A DNA stretch of 24,189 bases from CBDVBD01 sp965372135. GTDB lineage: Bacteria > Electryoneota > RPQS01 > CBDVBD01. Below the pieces are notes generated by a model, which saw only the letters and a list, made by a program, of their open reading frames with translations, had not been told where the DNA came from and ran no database searches. Positions 1-7,984 of this stretch are shown here, piece by piece. How positions within the stretch are numbered: the stretch's first letter is position 1; every line of letters begins with the position of its first letter. The translations under genes were made by a program, and so were the position numbers. The stretch covers positions 1 to 24,189 of the forward strand of contig CBDVBD010000033.1 of NCBI GenBank assembly GCA_965372135.1, given 5' to 3'.

Positions 1-77
1 TACACAGTGTTGATTGTTGTGAGCCGGGGATTTTGGAAAACGTAATGAGGCGGGTATGGATGAAGATGGATTTTTAG
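1..77 (+). CDS. C-terminal end of an OppD/DppD-type peptide ABC transporter ATPase (partial)
   Basis: The reading frame starting at base 3 is open from the left edge to a TAG at 75-77 and encodes 24 residues beginning HSVDCCEP. The H-x-V-x-C pattern matches the end of the C-terminal oligopeptide-transporter tail found in OppD/OppF ATPases; the next gene ends with the same kind of tail (GHFVSC). The frame overlaps the start of the following oppF-like gene by 22 bases, as expected for translationally coupled oppD-oppF pairs. All catalytic motifs would lie upstream of the window, so the call rests on this short tail and on position. A competing frame from base 1 stops at 43-45 and shows no family-like residues. 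Confidence 0.6.
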   Translation, partial: HSVDCCEPGILENVMRRVWMKMDF

Positions 78-1027
78 AAGTTAGAGGATTAAAGAAATAT
101 TTCCCCATCAAGCGCGGTATATTGTCGCGTGTGGTGGGGCATGTGAAAGCGGTGGATTCGATTTCGTTTGCCATCCGTCGTAGCGAGACTATGGGATTAG
201 TGGGGGAATCTGGGTGCGGGAAAACCACCGCCGGCAGGACAATGCTGCGGTTGATCGAACCGACGGAAGGGGAGGTAATTTTTGAAGGAACTAACGTGTT
301 TGAAGCTCGTCGGAGCGAGTTGCTGCACCTACGTCGGCAAATGCAGATTATTTTTCAGGATCCTTACAGCTCGTTAAACCCACGGATGACGGTGGGCGGG
401 ATGCTGACAGAGATCATAAAGTATCATAAGCTGGCATCATCGACGCGGGCAATCAAGGATCGAGTGGCGTATATTTTGAATGTAGTGGGGTTGGACCCTC
501 AGCATGCGATGCGGTATCCTCATGAGTTTTCCGGCGGGCAACGACAGCGGATTGGGGTTGCTCGGGCGTTGTGTGTGGAACCGAAGTACATTGTGTGTGA
601 TGAGCCGGTGTCGGCTTTGGATGTGTCGATTCAAGCTCAGATATTGAACTTGCTGCAGGATCTTCAACAGCAGTTCAGTTTAACGTATTTATTTATCGCC
701 CACGATCTCAGCGTGGTGGAGTATATCAGCGACCGAGTGGCGGTGATGTACCTGGGCAAAATAGTGGAGATTACGGAATCCAAGACATTATATCAACAAC
801 CGCTGCACCCATATACCAAGGCGTTGCTGTCAGCGGTTCCGATTCCGGATCCGGATTATAAGACGTCACGGATTGTGTTGACCGGCGACGTGCCCAGTCC
901 GGCGGCTGTTCCGCCTGGGTGTCCATTTCATCCACGGTGTCCGGAAGTGAAAGAATTTTGCAAGGATACAGTTCCCGATTTACTGGATAAGGGGTCGGGA
1001 CATTTCGTAAGCTGCTTATTGGTGTGA
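56..1027 (+). CDS. oppF: Oligopeptide/dipeptide ABC transporter ATP-binding protein, OppF/DppF type
   Basis: Cytoplasmic ATPase subunit that drives peptide import through an OppBC/DppBC permease pair. The 323 residues contain Walker A GESGCGKTT at 50-58, Q-loop sequence FQDPYSSLNPR near 100-110, ABC signature FSGGQRQR at 158-165, Walker B YIVCDEP at 178-184, D-loop SALD and switch histidine H216. The C-terminal oligopeptide-transporter extension carries the cysteine pattern CPFHPRCPEVKEFC, then GHFVSC. Length and motif order are normal for the family. The ATG at 56 has GAGG at 47-50, five bases upstream. It overlaps the preceding oppD-like end, and its own TGA overlaps the GTG start of the YbbR gene, so it is probably the last transporter gene of an operon. 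Substrate (oligopeptide or dipeptide) cannot be decided from the ATPase. Confidence 0.93.
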   Translation: MDEDGFLEVRGLKKYFPIKRGILSRVVGHVKAVDSISFAIRRSETMGLVGESGCGKTTAGRTMLRLIEPTEGEVIFEGTNVFEARRSELLHLRRQMQIIFQDPYSSLNPRMTVGGMLTEIIKYHKLASSTRAIKDRVAYILNVVGLDPQHAMRYPHEFSGGQRQRIGVARALCVEPKYIVCDEPVSALDVSIQAQILNLLQDLQQQFSLTYLFIAHDLSVVEYISDRVAVMYLGKIVEITESKTLYQQPLHPYTKALLSAVPIPDPDYKTSRIVLTGDVPSPAAVPPGCPFHPRCPEVKEFCKDTVPDLLDKGSGHFVSCLLV

Positions 1028-1968
1028 CTATGAGGAGTGTTAAGGACATATTTTTCAGGAACTACAAAGTTAAGATCAGCCTGTTTTTGGTGGCGGTGTT
1101 TTTGTGGTTCTTCATTATGGTGGGTGGGGAATACGAAGCGGAGTTCGATATTCCCTTGGAAATAGTGGGCAAGCGTCCGGTAAAGGTGCTGGTTGATGAG
1201 ATACCGAAAACGGTGAAGATACAGTGTATCGATACCGGGAAACAACTGTTGTTGTTTCAGTTTTTTTCCCATGCCGTACTGCGTTTGGACATCTCCACCA
1301 TCAATTATTTCTATGATTTTCCAATCAGCGAAAGTCAGATCTTTTTACCGGGCGGGTTTTATCCTCGGAGGTTCAGCATAGTCTCGCCGGATACGGTGCC
1401 GATCCGGTTGGATGATATGGAAATTGCGCGTGTCCCGATTCAGTCAAATGTGTCGATTGTGCCCAAAGCAGGATATGTGTTAGTGGGGAACCTGGAGTTA
1501 TCGGAAGATACGGTGTTGGTGCGAGGTGCTCGCCGGATCGTTCGTACACTGCGTGAGGTACGTACAGATTCTGTGGTCTATAAGGATATTAGTGGGGAAT
1601 TCCGGGCGGAGGTGGCGCTGGCGATCAAGGAAGAGGGTATTTTCTATGATTTGGAAAAAGTCGAAGTCCGAGCGTTGGTTGATCGATTAGGGGAGATTGA
1701 GATTCCTCTGATACCGGTGTATCTGGAGGCAGTGCCCAGTGGTCGGCAGGTGATTTCCGAGCCACCTAAGATTACATTGAAGGTTCGCGGGGCGGTCAGT
1801 TTGTTGAAAGGGCTGCGTGAGGATTCAGTGCAGGCAGTGATTAATTTTCAAAGAACTTGGACACCACTGAATAAGATGTACACTCCACAGGTAGCGTTAC
1901 CGTCGGGGGTGGAATTAGTGAGTATGTCGCCGGAGCAGGTCGAGTTGAAGGTGATCAGAAGGGACTGA
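1024..1968 (+). CDS. YbbR-like domain membrane protein
   Basis: Single-pass membrane protein of 314 residues. A short basic N-terminus is followed by one hydrophobic helix at about residues 17-34 (ISLFLVAVFLWFFIMVGG). The rest is an extracytoplasmic region of beta-rich repeats of about 80 residues resembling YbbR domains, with recurring hydrophobic-x-V-P-(I/V)-x starts such as DIPLEIVG, RVPIQSNV and EIPLIPVYL. In Firmicutes the YbbR protein CdaR regulates diadenylate cyclase CdaA; no cyclase gene is visible here, so that role is not claimed. Translation may begin at GTG 1024, which overlaps the oppF stop, or at ATG 1030 two codons later; neither has a clear Shine-Dalgarno. Only five bases separate it from tsaD, so the two are probably co-transcribed. 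Confidence 0.78.
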   Translation: MTMRSVKDIFFRNYKVKISLFLVAVFLWFFIMVGGEYEAEFDIPLEIVGKRPVKVLVDEIPKTVKIQCIDTGKQLLLFQFFSHAVLRLDISTINYFYDFPISESQIFLPGGFYPRRFSIVSPDTVPIRLDDMEIARVPIQSNVSIVPKAGYVLVGNLELSEDTVLVRGARRIVRTLREVRTDSVVYKDISGEFRAEVALAIKEEGIFYDLEKVEVRALVDRLGEIEIPLIPVYLEAVPSGRQVISEPPKITLKVRGAVSLLKGLREDSVQAVINFQRTWTPLNKMYTPQVALPSGVELVSMSPEQVELKVIRRD

Positions 1969-1973
1969 TTCCG

Positions 1974-2984
1974 GTGCTAATATTGGGTATAGAAAGTTCT
2001 TGTGATGAGACATCGGTGGCGTTGTATGATGGGGAGAAATACCTGCATCGCACTACCACACAAGAGGTACATAAAGCCTGGGGTGGTGTGGTGCCGGAGC
2101 TTGCCAGCCGGGATCATCTACGGTTGATTATTCCGCAGTTGCAGCAGCTTATGCAGGAATGGGGTGCAGAATACAAGGATATTCAAGGGATTGCTGCGAC
2201 CGCCGGTCCAGGGTTGGTTGGAGCTTTGTTGGTGGGGCTGCACACGGCAAAGGGGTTGGCAATGGGATTGGATGTGCCGTTGATTGCAGTTAACCATTTG
2301 GAAGGGCATTTATGGGTGCATCAGTTAGAGGGGGAGGATATCGATCCACCGTTTTTGGCGTTGATTGTGTCCGGCGGGCATACGGAATTGGTTCGGGTGG
2401 CGGATTTTGGTCATTATGAGATTTTGGGTCGAACCAGAGATGATGCAGCCGGGGAGGCTTTGGATAAAATCGGAAAATTGTTTGGGTTAGCCTTTCCTGC
2501 CGGTCCGGAAATCGACCGGATTTCTCAGACGGCGGATCGGGAGGTATTTAGATTTCCCCGGGGGATGATCCATGATGGGTTAGATTTCTCGTTCAGTGGA
2601 TTGAAGACTGCGGTTCGGATTCAGTTGGAGCAGGATCGGGAGGGGATGCTGGATAAGAGTAATGACGTGCTGGCGGGGGTGCAGGAAGCAGTGATGGAGG
2701 TGTTAGCGACCAAGGTAGCTCGGGCTGTGGACGTAACGGGAGTCGACAAGGTTTGTGTTTCGGGGGGTGTGGCAGCTAACAGTAGGTTACGAGAGATGAT
2801 GTCGGGATCCGCTGAACGGGAGGGTTTTCGGGTCAGGTTTCCAACTCACGGTTTATGTACGGATAATGCAGCGATGATAGTATGGGTGGGACGACAACGA
2901 TTGATAGCTGGAGAACGGTCAGGATTGGATTTTTCGGTGAAGCCGGGGTGGGCATTGGAAACATTGGTGTGTAGCCATCAGTAA
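1974..2984 (+). CDS. tsaD: tRNA N6-adenosine threonylcarbamoyltransferase TsaD
   Basis: Cytoplasmic enzyme (Kae1/YgjD family) that transfers threonylcarbamoyl from TC-AMP to A37 of ANN-decoding tRNAs, with TsaB and TsaE. The 336 residues are full length. Visible hallmarks are the N-terminal GIESSCDETSVA, metal-binding histidines in NHLEGH (H108 and H112), VSGGHTEL at about 132-139, CVSGGVAANSRLRE toward the C-terminus, and the final metal-ligand aspartate D297 in CTDNAAM. These are the conserved ASKHA fold and iron/zinc site elements of the family. The start is GTG at 1974, giving V/M-LILGIESSCDE as in other TsaD proteins; there is no strong ribosome binding site, which fits coupling to the ybbR-like gene ending five bases upstream. 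This is an essential housekeeping gene in most bacteria. Confidence 0.97.
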   Translation: MLILGIESSCDETSVALYDGEKYLHRTTTQEVHKAWGGVVPELASRDHLRLIIPQLQQLMQEWGAEYKDIQGIAATAGPGLVGALLVGLHTAKGLAMGLDVPLIAVNHLEGHLWVHQLEGEDIDPPFLALIVSGGHTELVRVADFGHYEILGRTRDDAAGEALDKIGKLFGLAFPAGPEIDRISQTADREVFRFPRGMIHDGLDFSFSGLKTAVRIQLEQDREGMLDKSNDVLAGVQEAVMEVLATKVARAVDVTGVDKVCVSGGVAANSRLREMMSGSAEREGFRVRFPTHGLCTDNAAMIVWVGRQRLIAGERSGLDFSVKPGWALETLVCSHQ

Positions 2985-3058
2985 CAACATCACCCAATCT
3001 TTTTGTTAATTGATACTTAGTTTCCTCAATAACTTCTCGATAACTTACCGGTAACAAT

Positions 3059-5212
3059 TTGGTTTATCCGATATTTGCAGTGGGAATTCATTTCGATCAA
3101 CATCCGTTATTATTAATCGGATTGGTGGTTGCGGCTGCGGCGTTTACGGTGTGGGTGTATCGGCATACAGTGCCACCGGTTGCGGCTTGGAAGCGTACCA
3201 TTCTGAAGATATTCAGGGTAATGAGCTTAGCGATCTTGTTATTGTTGCTGTTTAAGCCGGTGATGTCCTTGTTCACGCAGGAAACAGATATTCCAATTCT
3301 GGCGGTGTTGGTGGATGATTCCGCCAGTATGGGGCTTCCGGAATCGAACGGAATGCGGTCAGAAGTTGTTGATAATGTGTTAGATGATCCTGTGTGGGCG
3401 GAATTGGACGAAAGGTATGATATTCGGTATTTTGCGTTTTCCGATTCGGTGCGAACTTGGAGTCATGATCAAGGTGATAGTTTAGGATTCGATGGAACCG
3501 GGACGAATCTAAGCAGTGCTTGGCAGCGGGTGGAATCCGGGCTTCGGGAGGGGAATTACGCTGCAGCGGTGATTTTATCCGATGGGAATAATAATGCCGG
3601 TGAGAATCCGGTACGGCAAGCGCAATATTCCACGGTACCACTTTTTACGGTGGGAATTGGCGATTCTACCCCGGCTCGGGATGCGATGGTGGTACAGACT
3701 ATCACCAACGAAATATGTTACGCGGATGATGAGGTGCCTTTGGATGTGCGAGTGCGGGGCGTGGGGATCCAGGGGGAAACATCGGTATTGACATTATTGG
3801 GTCCCAGTGGGGAAGATTTAGGCGCCGAACCGGTGAGATGGAAGGACGACTTTTTCGAGGAAACCATCCGATTCACTTTTGTACCCAAGGAACCGGGGAC
3901 ATGGAAGTATCAGGTATCGTTGAGTAACTCCCTGGATGAAATGACCACTGACAATAATCGGAAGTCTTTTTATATCAAGGTATTGGAAAGTAAGGTGACT
4001 GTTTTGATTTTGGCTGGAGCACCAAGCTTTGATTTAGAGTTCCTGATTAAAGCGTTGGAAAAGAATCCACAGGTATCGTACGTTTTACGGACGCTTAACC
4101 AGCACGGTGATTATTACGAAGGGTTGTTTCCCAGCCGGGATGATATGTCAGGTACGGATTTGATAGTGTTTCATCACTATCCGACTGCGACTACGAAATT
4201 GGGTGATTTGCAGCGGGTGATGGGGGCAGTGACCGCACATGATATTCCGGTTTTGTTCTTGATGGGACCGGAAGTGTCACTCAGGAAGGTGGATGTGGTA
4301 TCGGAAATCCTGCCGGTCCGACCGGTTAGGTTTCGGGGTAAGACTATCGAAGTGTCTTGCACCGGGGCTGCCAGTCATTTGATATTCGAGGATGACGCGG
4401 GAAATCCTTGGGTAGCATGGGAAAAGCTTCCGCCGTTGTGGGCGATGCCGGGGGTGTTTAGTGTCAAACAAGGTGGGCAGATGATCAGTGAGGCGCTGCC
4501 GGCTACAGGGAATGCGCCGATTCCAGTGGTGGTGGTGCGGAAAGCAGGATTAAGGAAATCCATGGCTGTATGTGCGTGGGGATTATGGAAGTGGGGATTT
4601 CAGGCATCATTAGAGTCATCCGAGACGCTGGATACTTTCTTAGATCGAAGTATTCGATATTTGGTAACCAGGGAAGAAGACAAGCTGCTAAGAATTACCA
4701 CCAGCAAGCCGATTTATCAGGGCGGGGAGACGGTGCATTTTTCGGCGCAGGTGTATAACGAAGATTATCAGCCGGTGGATGGTGCGGAAGTTGAGGTGAG
4801 AATTTCAGCGGGGGATGAGACGGTGCGGCTGGTGCTTGATGGGGAAGGGAATGGGCGGTACCGCGGGGATTTATCGGCTTGGACGGAAGGAGAATACACT
4901 TTCGAGGGTAGAGCCAAGCGAAGGGGATTGCTGGGGGAGGATCGAGGGAAGTTTACGGTGGAGGCGTTTAATATTGAGTATTTGAATACCGCGATGAACG
5001 TGTCGCTGCTACGTACGGTGGCGATTCAATCTGGGGGGGAGTTTCACACGCCGGAAACAGTTGGGGAATTAGCAGAGGAGCTGCAGTTTCCCGCCAGAAC
5101 CCGGACGGCATCGTGGGAAATACCGGTGTGGAATCGAGCGTGGTTGTTGTGGGTGTTGATCGGGCTTCTATCATTGGAATGGCTGATCCGGAAACGGAGC
5201 GGGATGTTGTAG
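3059..5212 (+). CDS. Membrane-anchored von Willebrand factor A protein with GATase-like middle region
   Basis: Predicted inner-membrane protein of 717 residues. Two N-terminal hydrophobic helices (about 17-34 and 54-72) precede a vWA domain with a complete metal-ion-dependent adhesion site: D86-x-S88-x-S90 (in VDDSASMG), T149 and D175 (ILSDG). A Rossmann-like region at about 312-410 (VTVLILAGAPSFDLEF through LFLMGPEV) resembles the glutamine-amidotransferase-like domain of this family, followed by Ig-like beta segments near 565-665 and a C-terminal helix at about 690-707 with a basic tail. Such proteins normally sit beside MoxR ATPase and BatA/BatB or DUF4159 genes; none is visible here. The frame is closed by a TAA at 3041, so TTG 3059 is the longest possible start and GTG 3080 is an alternative; neither has a clear ribosome binding site. 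Function unknown. Confidence 0.82.
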   Translation: MVYPIFAVGIHFDQHPLLLIGLVVAAAAFTVWVYRHTVPPVAAWKRTILKIFRVMSLAILLLLLFKPVMSLFTQETDIPILAVLVDDSASMGLPESNGMRSEVVDNVLDDPVWAELDERYDIRYFAFSDSVRTWSHDQGDSLGFDGTGTNLSSAWQRVESGLREGNYAAAVILSDGNNNAGENPVRQAQYSTVPLFTVGIGDSTPARDAMVVQTITNEICYADDEVPLDVRVRGVGIQGETSVLTLLGPSGEDLGAEPVRWKDDFFEETIRFTFVPKEPGTWKYQVSLSNSLDEMTTDNNRKSFYIKVLESKVTVLILAGAPSFDLEFLIKALEKNPQVSYVLRTLNQHGDYYEGLFPSRDDMSGTDLIVFHHYPTATTKLGDLQRVMGAVTAHDIPVLFLMGPEVSLRKVDVVSEILPVRPVRFRGKTIEVSCTGAASHLIFEDDAGNPWVAWEKLPPLWAMPGVFSVKQGGQMISEALPATGNAPIPVVVVRKAGLRKSMAVCAWGLWKWGFQASLESSETLDTFLDRSIRYLVTREEDKLLRITTSKPIYQGGETVHFSAQVYNEDYQPVDGAEVEVRISAGDETVRLVLDGEGNGRYRGDLSAWTEGEYTFEGRAKRRGLLGEDRGKFTVEAFNIEYLNTAMNVSLLRTVAIQSGGEFHTPETVGELAEELQFPARTRTASWEIPVWNRAWLLWVLIGLLSLEWLIRKRSGML

Positions 5213-5257
5213 CCTGATATTTTTCTAATTATGCATACAAGTTTCATTCATTTGTTT

Positions 5258-5275
5258 ACCTGTAGAAACTCAGGT
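5258..5275 (+). promoter_or_regulatory. Small hairpin covering the carboxyltransferase ribosome binding site
   Basis: ACCTG (5258-5262) and CAGGT (5271-5275) are perfect complements around an eight-base loop, extendable by one U-G pair. The 3' arm contains most of the AGGTG that would serve ATG 5283. The stem is short and could be chance. Confidence 0.25.
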
Positions 5276-5282
5276 GTTAATT

Positions 5283-6836
5283 ATGTCAGTAATGAAAGAT
5301 AAGATCGAACGATTGCGGGCATTGAAGGCTCAGGCAATGCTTGGCGGGGGTCAGGAACGGATCGATACCCAGCACAAGAAGGGCAAGTTGACGGCTCGGG
5401 AACGAATCGATTTGCTGATGGATGAAGGGACGTTTCAGGAAATCGATATGTTAGTGACCCACCGGTCCACCGATTTTGGGTTGGATAAACAGCGCATTTT
5501 AGGGGATGGAGTGGTGACCGGGCATGGGTCGATTAACGGCAGACTGGTGTTTGTGTTCAGCCAGGATTTTACCACGTTCGGGGGGTCATTGTCGGAGGCG
5601 CATGGTGAGAAGATTTGTAAGGTGATGGATTTGGCGGTGAAAGCCGGTGCTCCAGTGGTCGGTTTGAACGATTCCGGGGGAGCACGGGTACAGGAAGGGG
5701 TGGTGTCTTTAGGGGCGTATGCGGATATTTTCCTTAGGAATACATTGGTGTCGGGAGTGATTCCGCAAATTTCGATGGTAATGGGACCGTGTGCTGGTGG
5801 TGCGGTGTACAGCCCTGCAATTACAGATTTTACGTATATGGTGCGGGGAACTTCGTATATGTTTGTAACCGGACCCAAGGTGGTCAAGACGGTAACTCAT
5901 GAGGAAGTAACTTACGAGGAGCTGGGCGGAGCGGATACTCATGCCACCAAGAGTGGGGTGGCGCATTTCGCCTGCGATACCGAAGTGGAGGCGATTGAAG
6001 GAGTCAAGAAATTATTGTCGTACATTCCGCAGAACAATATGGAGGATCCCCCGGTGATTCCCACCGATGATCCTGAGAACCGGCAGGATCCGGAATTGGA
6101 TGATATTATTCCGGACAATCCGAATAAACCGTACGATATTCGGGATGTGATTCTGCGGGTAGTGGATGAGGGGGATTTCTATGAGGTGCATGAGGATTTT
6201 GCGCAGAATATCGTAGTGGGATTTGCCCGGTTAGGTGGGATGTCGGTAGGGATTATCGCCAACCAACCGGCGCATTTGGCAGGAGTCCTGGATATCAATT
6301 CATCGCGGAAAGGGGGAAGGTTTATTCGATTCTGTGATGCGTTTAATATTCCGATTTTAACTTTTGAGGATGTGCCGGGATTCCTGCCGGGAACCGATCA
6401 GGAGTGGAACGGGATTATTGTCAACGGGGCGAAGTTGTTGTATGCGTATTGTGAGGCAACGGTACCGAAGGTGACGGTGATTACGCGTAAGGCTTATGGG
6501 GGCGCATACGACGTGATGAATTCCAAGCACATTCGGGGAGATATGAATTTCGCATGGCCTTCGGCGGAGATTGCAGTGATGGGTCCAAAAGGGGCGGTGG
6601 AGATCATTTTTTCCAAGGAGATTAAAGCAGCGAAAAATCCGGAAGAGGTAGCGACGAAAAAAATCGCCGATTATACCGAGAAGTTTGCCAGCCCATATAT
6701 CGCTGCGGAACGGGGGTATGTGGATGAGGTAATCGAACCCCGGCAGACCCGACCGCGGCTGATCAATACCTTTCGCATGTTACAGAATAAAGTGGATACT
6801 GTTCCAAAGAAGAAGCATGGGAATATTCCTTTGTAA
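5283..6836 (+). CDS. Acyl-CoA carboxylase carboxyltransferase (beta) subunit, PccB/MmdA family
   Basis: Carboxyltransferase of biotin-dependent propionyl-CoA carboxylase, methylmalonyl-CoA decarboxylase or transcarboxylase type, 517 residues from this start, normal for the family. It shows the crotonase-fold duplication: the N-half with SQDFTTFGGSLSEAHGEK, DSGGARVQEGV and GPCAGGAVYSPA, the C-half with FEDVPGFLPGTDQEWNGI and TRKAYGGAYDVM, the paired glycine-rich oxyanion-hole loops that bind acyl-CoA and carboxybiotin. ATG 5283 is chosen because AGGTG (5272-5276) lies six bases upstream; GTG 5274 would extend it by three residues. No biotin carboxylase, biotin carrier or sodium-pump subunit is adjacent, so the exact enzyme cannot be decided. 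The cobalamin adenosyltransferase at 20869 is compatible with a methylmalonyl-CoA/propionyl-CoA route. Confidence 0.92.
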   Translation: MSVMKDKIERLRALKAQAMLGGGQERIDTQHKKGKLTARERIDLLMDEGTFQEIDMLVTHRSTDFGLDKQRILGDGVVTGHGSINGRLVFVFSQDFTTFGGSLSEAHGEKICKVMDLAVKAGAPVVGLNDSGGARVQEGVVSLGAYADIFLRNTLVSGVIPQISMVMGPCAGGAVYSPAITDFTYMVRGTSYMFVTGPKVVKTVTHEEVTYEELGGADTHATKSGVAHFACDTEVEAIEGVKKLLSYIPQNNMEDPPVIPTDDPENRQDPELDDIIPDNPNKPYDIRDVILRVVDEGDFYEVHEDFAQNIVVGFARLGGMSVGIIANQPAHLAGVLDINSSRKGGRFIRFCDAFNIPILTFEDVPGFLPGTDQEWNGIIVNGAKLLYAYCEATVPKVTVITRKAYGGAYDVMNSKHIRGDMNFAWPSAEIAVMGPKGAVEIIFSKEIKAAKNPEEVATKKIADYTEKFASPYIAAERGYVDEVIEPRQTRPRLINTFRMLQNKVDTVPKKKHGNIPL

Positions 6837-6839
6837 CAG

Positions 6840-6851
6840 TGCACATGTGCA
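6840..6851. repeat. 12-bp perfect palindrome TGCACATGTGCA
   Basis: TGCACATGTGCA is its own reverse complement and lies in the 47-base gap between the carboxyltransferase gene and the potassium channel gene. It could be a protein-binding operator for the channel gene. No second copy was noticed, and no regulator is assigned. Confidence 0.35.
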
Positions 6852-6883
6852 TTATTATCAATATATCGTGGTTTTTATAGTAT

Positions 6884-7270
6884 ATGTGGTTTTTTCATCA
6901 TAGAGAACTGTTCCTGCCACAGCGCATCCGGCTTGCTATTTTGGCGCTAATTGTAGTGGTGTTGATGGGCTCGGTGGGGTATATGGTTATCGAGGGGTGG
7001 GGTTTTTTCGATTCGATATACATGACGATAATTTCCCTGAGCACGGTGGGTTTTGGGGAAGTGCATGAGATGTCCCGGATTGGCAGGCTCATGACGATTG
7101 CGGTGATTGTGTTGGGGATTGGAGTGGGGGGATATACGATAGGGACGGTTACGGCGTTTTTTGTGGGGGGTGAGGTTCGAAATGTACTAAGAGGACGACG
7201 GAGGTTCCGAATGTTGGAACGAATTGAGAATCACATCATTGTGTGCGGGTACGGGAAAATCGGGGTGTAG
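6884..7270 (+). CDS. Potassium channel pore module, truncated by in-frame TAG (N-terminal part of a 2TM-RCK channel)
   Basis: This part encodes 128 residues: a short cytoplasmic head, a first transmembrane helix (IRLAILALIVVVLMGSVGYMV region), a pore loop with selectivity filter TVGFGE after IISLS, and a second helix (LMTIAVIVLGIGVGGYTIGT region). It then enters the RCK domain and stops at the first glycine motif, VCGYGKIGV followed by TAG at 7268-7270. Potassium-channel pore motifs are intact. The downstream frame continues the RCK domain without any shift, so this looks like one 346-codon gene (MthK-type channels have about 336 residues) interrupted by a single nonsense codon. The ATG at 6884 has no clear ribosome binding site. 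A pore-only product would lack its ligand-sensing gating ring. Confidence 0.85.
   Translation: MWFFHHRELFLPQRIRLAILALIVVVLMGSVGYMVIEGWGFFDSIYMTIISLSTVGFGEVHEMSRIGRLMTIAVIVLGIGVGGYTIGTVTAFFVGGEVRNVLRGRRRFRMLERIENHIIVCGYGKIGV
7268..7270 (+). other. In-frame amber codon inside an otherwise continuous channel gene
   Basis: The TAG lies in the same frame as both flanking halves, between GYGKIGV and AAKDLLAANQ. RCK domains read GxGxxGxxVAxxL here, so the interrupted position is a variable residue such as Q, E or K; each is one base change from TAG (CAG, GAG, AAG). Other genes here, for example those ending at 5212, 7924 and 15532, use TAG as a normal stop, so whole-genome amber reassignment is not supported. 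Confidence 0.85.
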
Positions 7271-7924
7271 GCAGCGAAGGATCTGCTGGCAGCTAATCAG
7301 ACGGTAGTAGTGATTGAACAGGATCGCGATGTACTGGTTCGGGCGGAGGATGACGGTTATTTAACAGTAGCAGGTGATGCAACCGATGATGATATTTTGC
7401 ACGAGGCAAGATTGAATCATGCTCGGGCGATTTTGTGCTCATTGAGCGGCGACCATGCTAATTTGGTGGTGGCATTGACCGCACGGAGTATCAACTCGAA
7501 AATTTTTATAGTCGCCAGAGGATCGGATGTGGATTTCGAGAAACTGCTGGTACGCGCGGGGGCGGACCGGGTCGTTTTGCCGTACCATATTGGGGGGAAG
7601 CGGATGGCGAGTATGGTGGTACGTCCGGAGGTGGTTGATTTTCTGGATGTGGCATTCCATGATGAGGAATTGAACCTTCGATTGGAAGAGTTTGAGATCT
7701 CCGGCGGGTGTCCATGGGATGGGAAGACACTTTTGGAATCGAGGATCCGGCAGGAAACCAAGGGTGCTTGGGTGATGGCGATTAAGAAGCCTGGCAAGAA
7801 GATGATTATTAATCCGCCCACGAATACGGTGTTGGAAAAGGGTGATCGGATGGTGGTGTTAGGCAATCAGGATCAGTTGGCGAAGATGAGAGCATTTTCC
7901 TGTGTCAAGCCGCATTTTGATTAG
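7271..7924 (+). pseudogene. RCK (TrkA-N plus TrkA-C) regulatory half of the split potassium channel
   Basis: After the TAG the frame stays open for 217 codons. The TrkA-N part continues with AAKDLLAANQTVVVIEQD, then GDATDDDIL (the acidic loop typical of RCK Rossmann folds) and RAGADRVVLPYHIGGKRMA, the usual dimer-crossover segment. A TrkA-C domain follows, with LLESRIRQETKGAWVMAI and PPTNTVLEKGDRMVVLG. All of this matches the cytoplasmic gating ring of 2TM-RCK channels. Independent translation would need an internal start such as GTG 7310, which lacks a ribosome binding site and would omit the nucleotide-binding glycine motif. Conservation of the downstream frame suggests a very recent mutation, a sequencing error, or read-through. 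I call it pseudogene-like, with the alternative that full-length protein is still made. Confidence 0.75.
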
Positions 7925-7984
7925 TTTCACCTGGGGTTTTTGTTAATTTCAGCAGGTAATTCATTGTAGTTTCAATCGTCATTA

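Noticed and set aside
1..45. Frame-1 reading of the left edge as the end of the upstream gene
   Set aside because: Its 14 residues show no transporter tail, whereas the frame from base 3 gives the H-x-V-x-C ending.
5435..5887. Long minus-strand open frames (also in 7417-7866, 22629-23117 and others)
   Set aside because: They lie opposite clearly coding genes, show no family motifs and arise from the strongly G+T-rich coding strand, which keeps the complementary frames open.
7093..7200. Clustered G-runs that might form a G-quadruplex
   Set aside because: G-runs are frequent throughout the + strand because of its composition, and these fall inside conserved channel codons.
6884..7924. Reassignment of TAG to an amino acid in this organism
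   Set aside because: Clear full-length genes end in TAG (5212, 7924, 11531, 15532), so TAG works as a stop; only the channel gene is interrupted.
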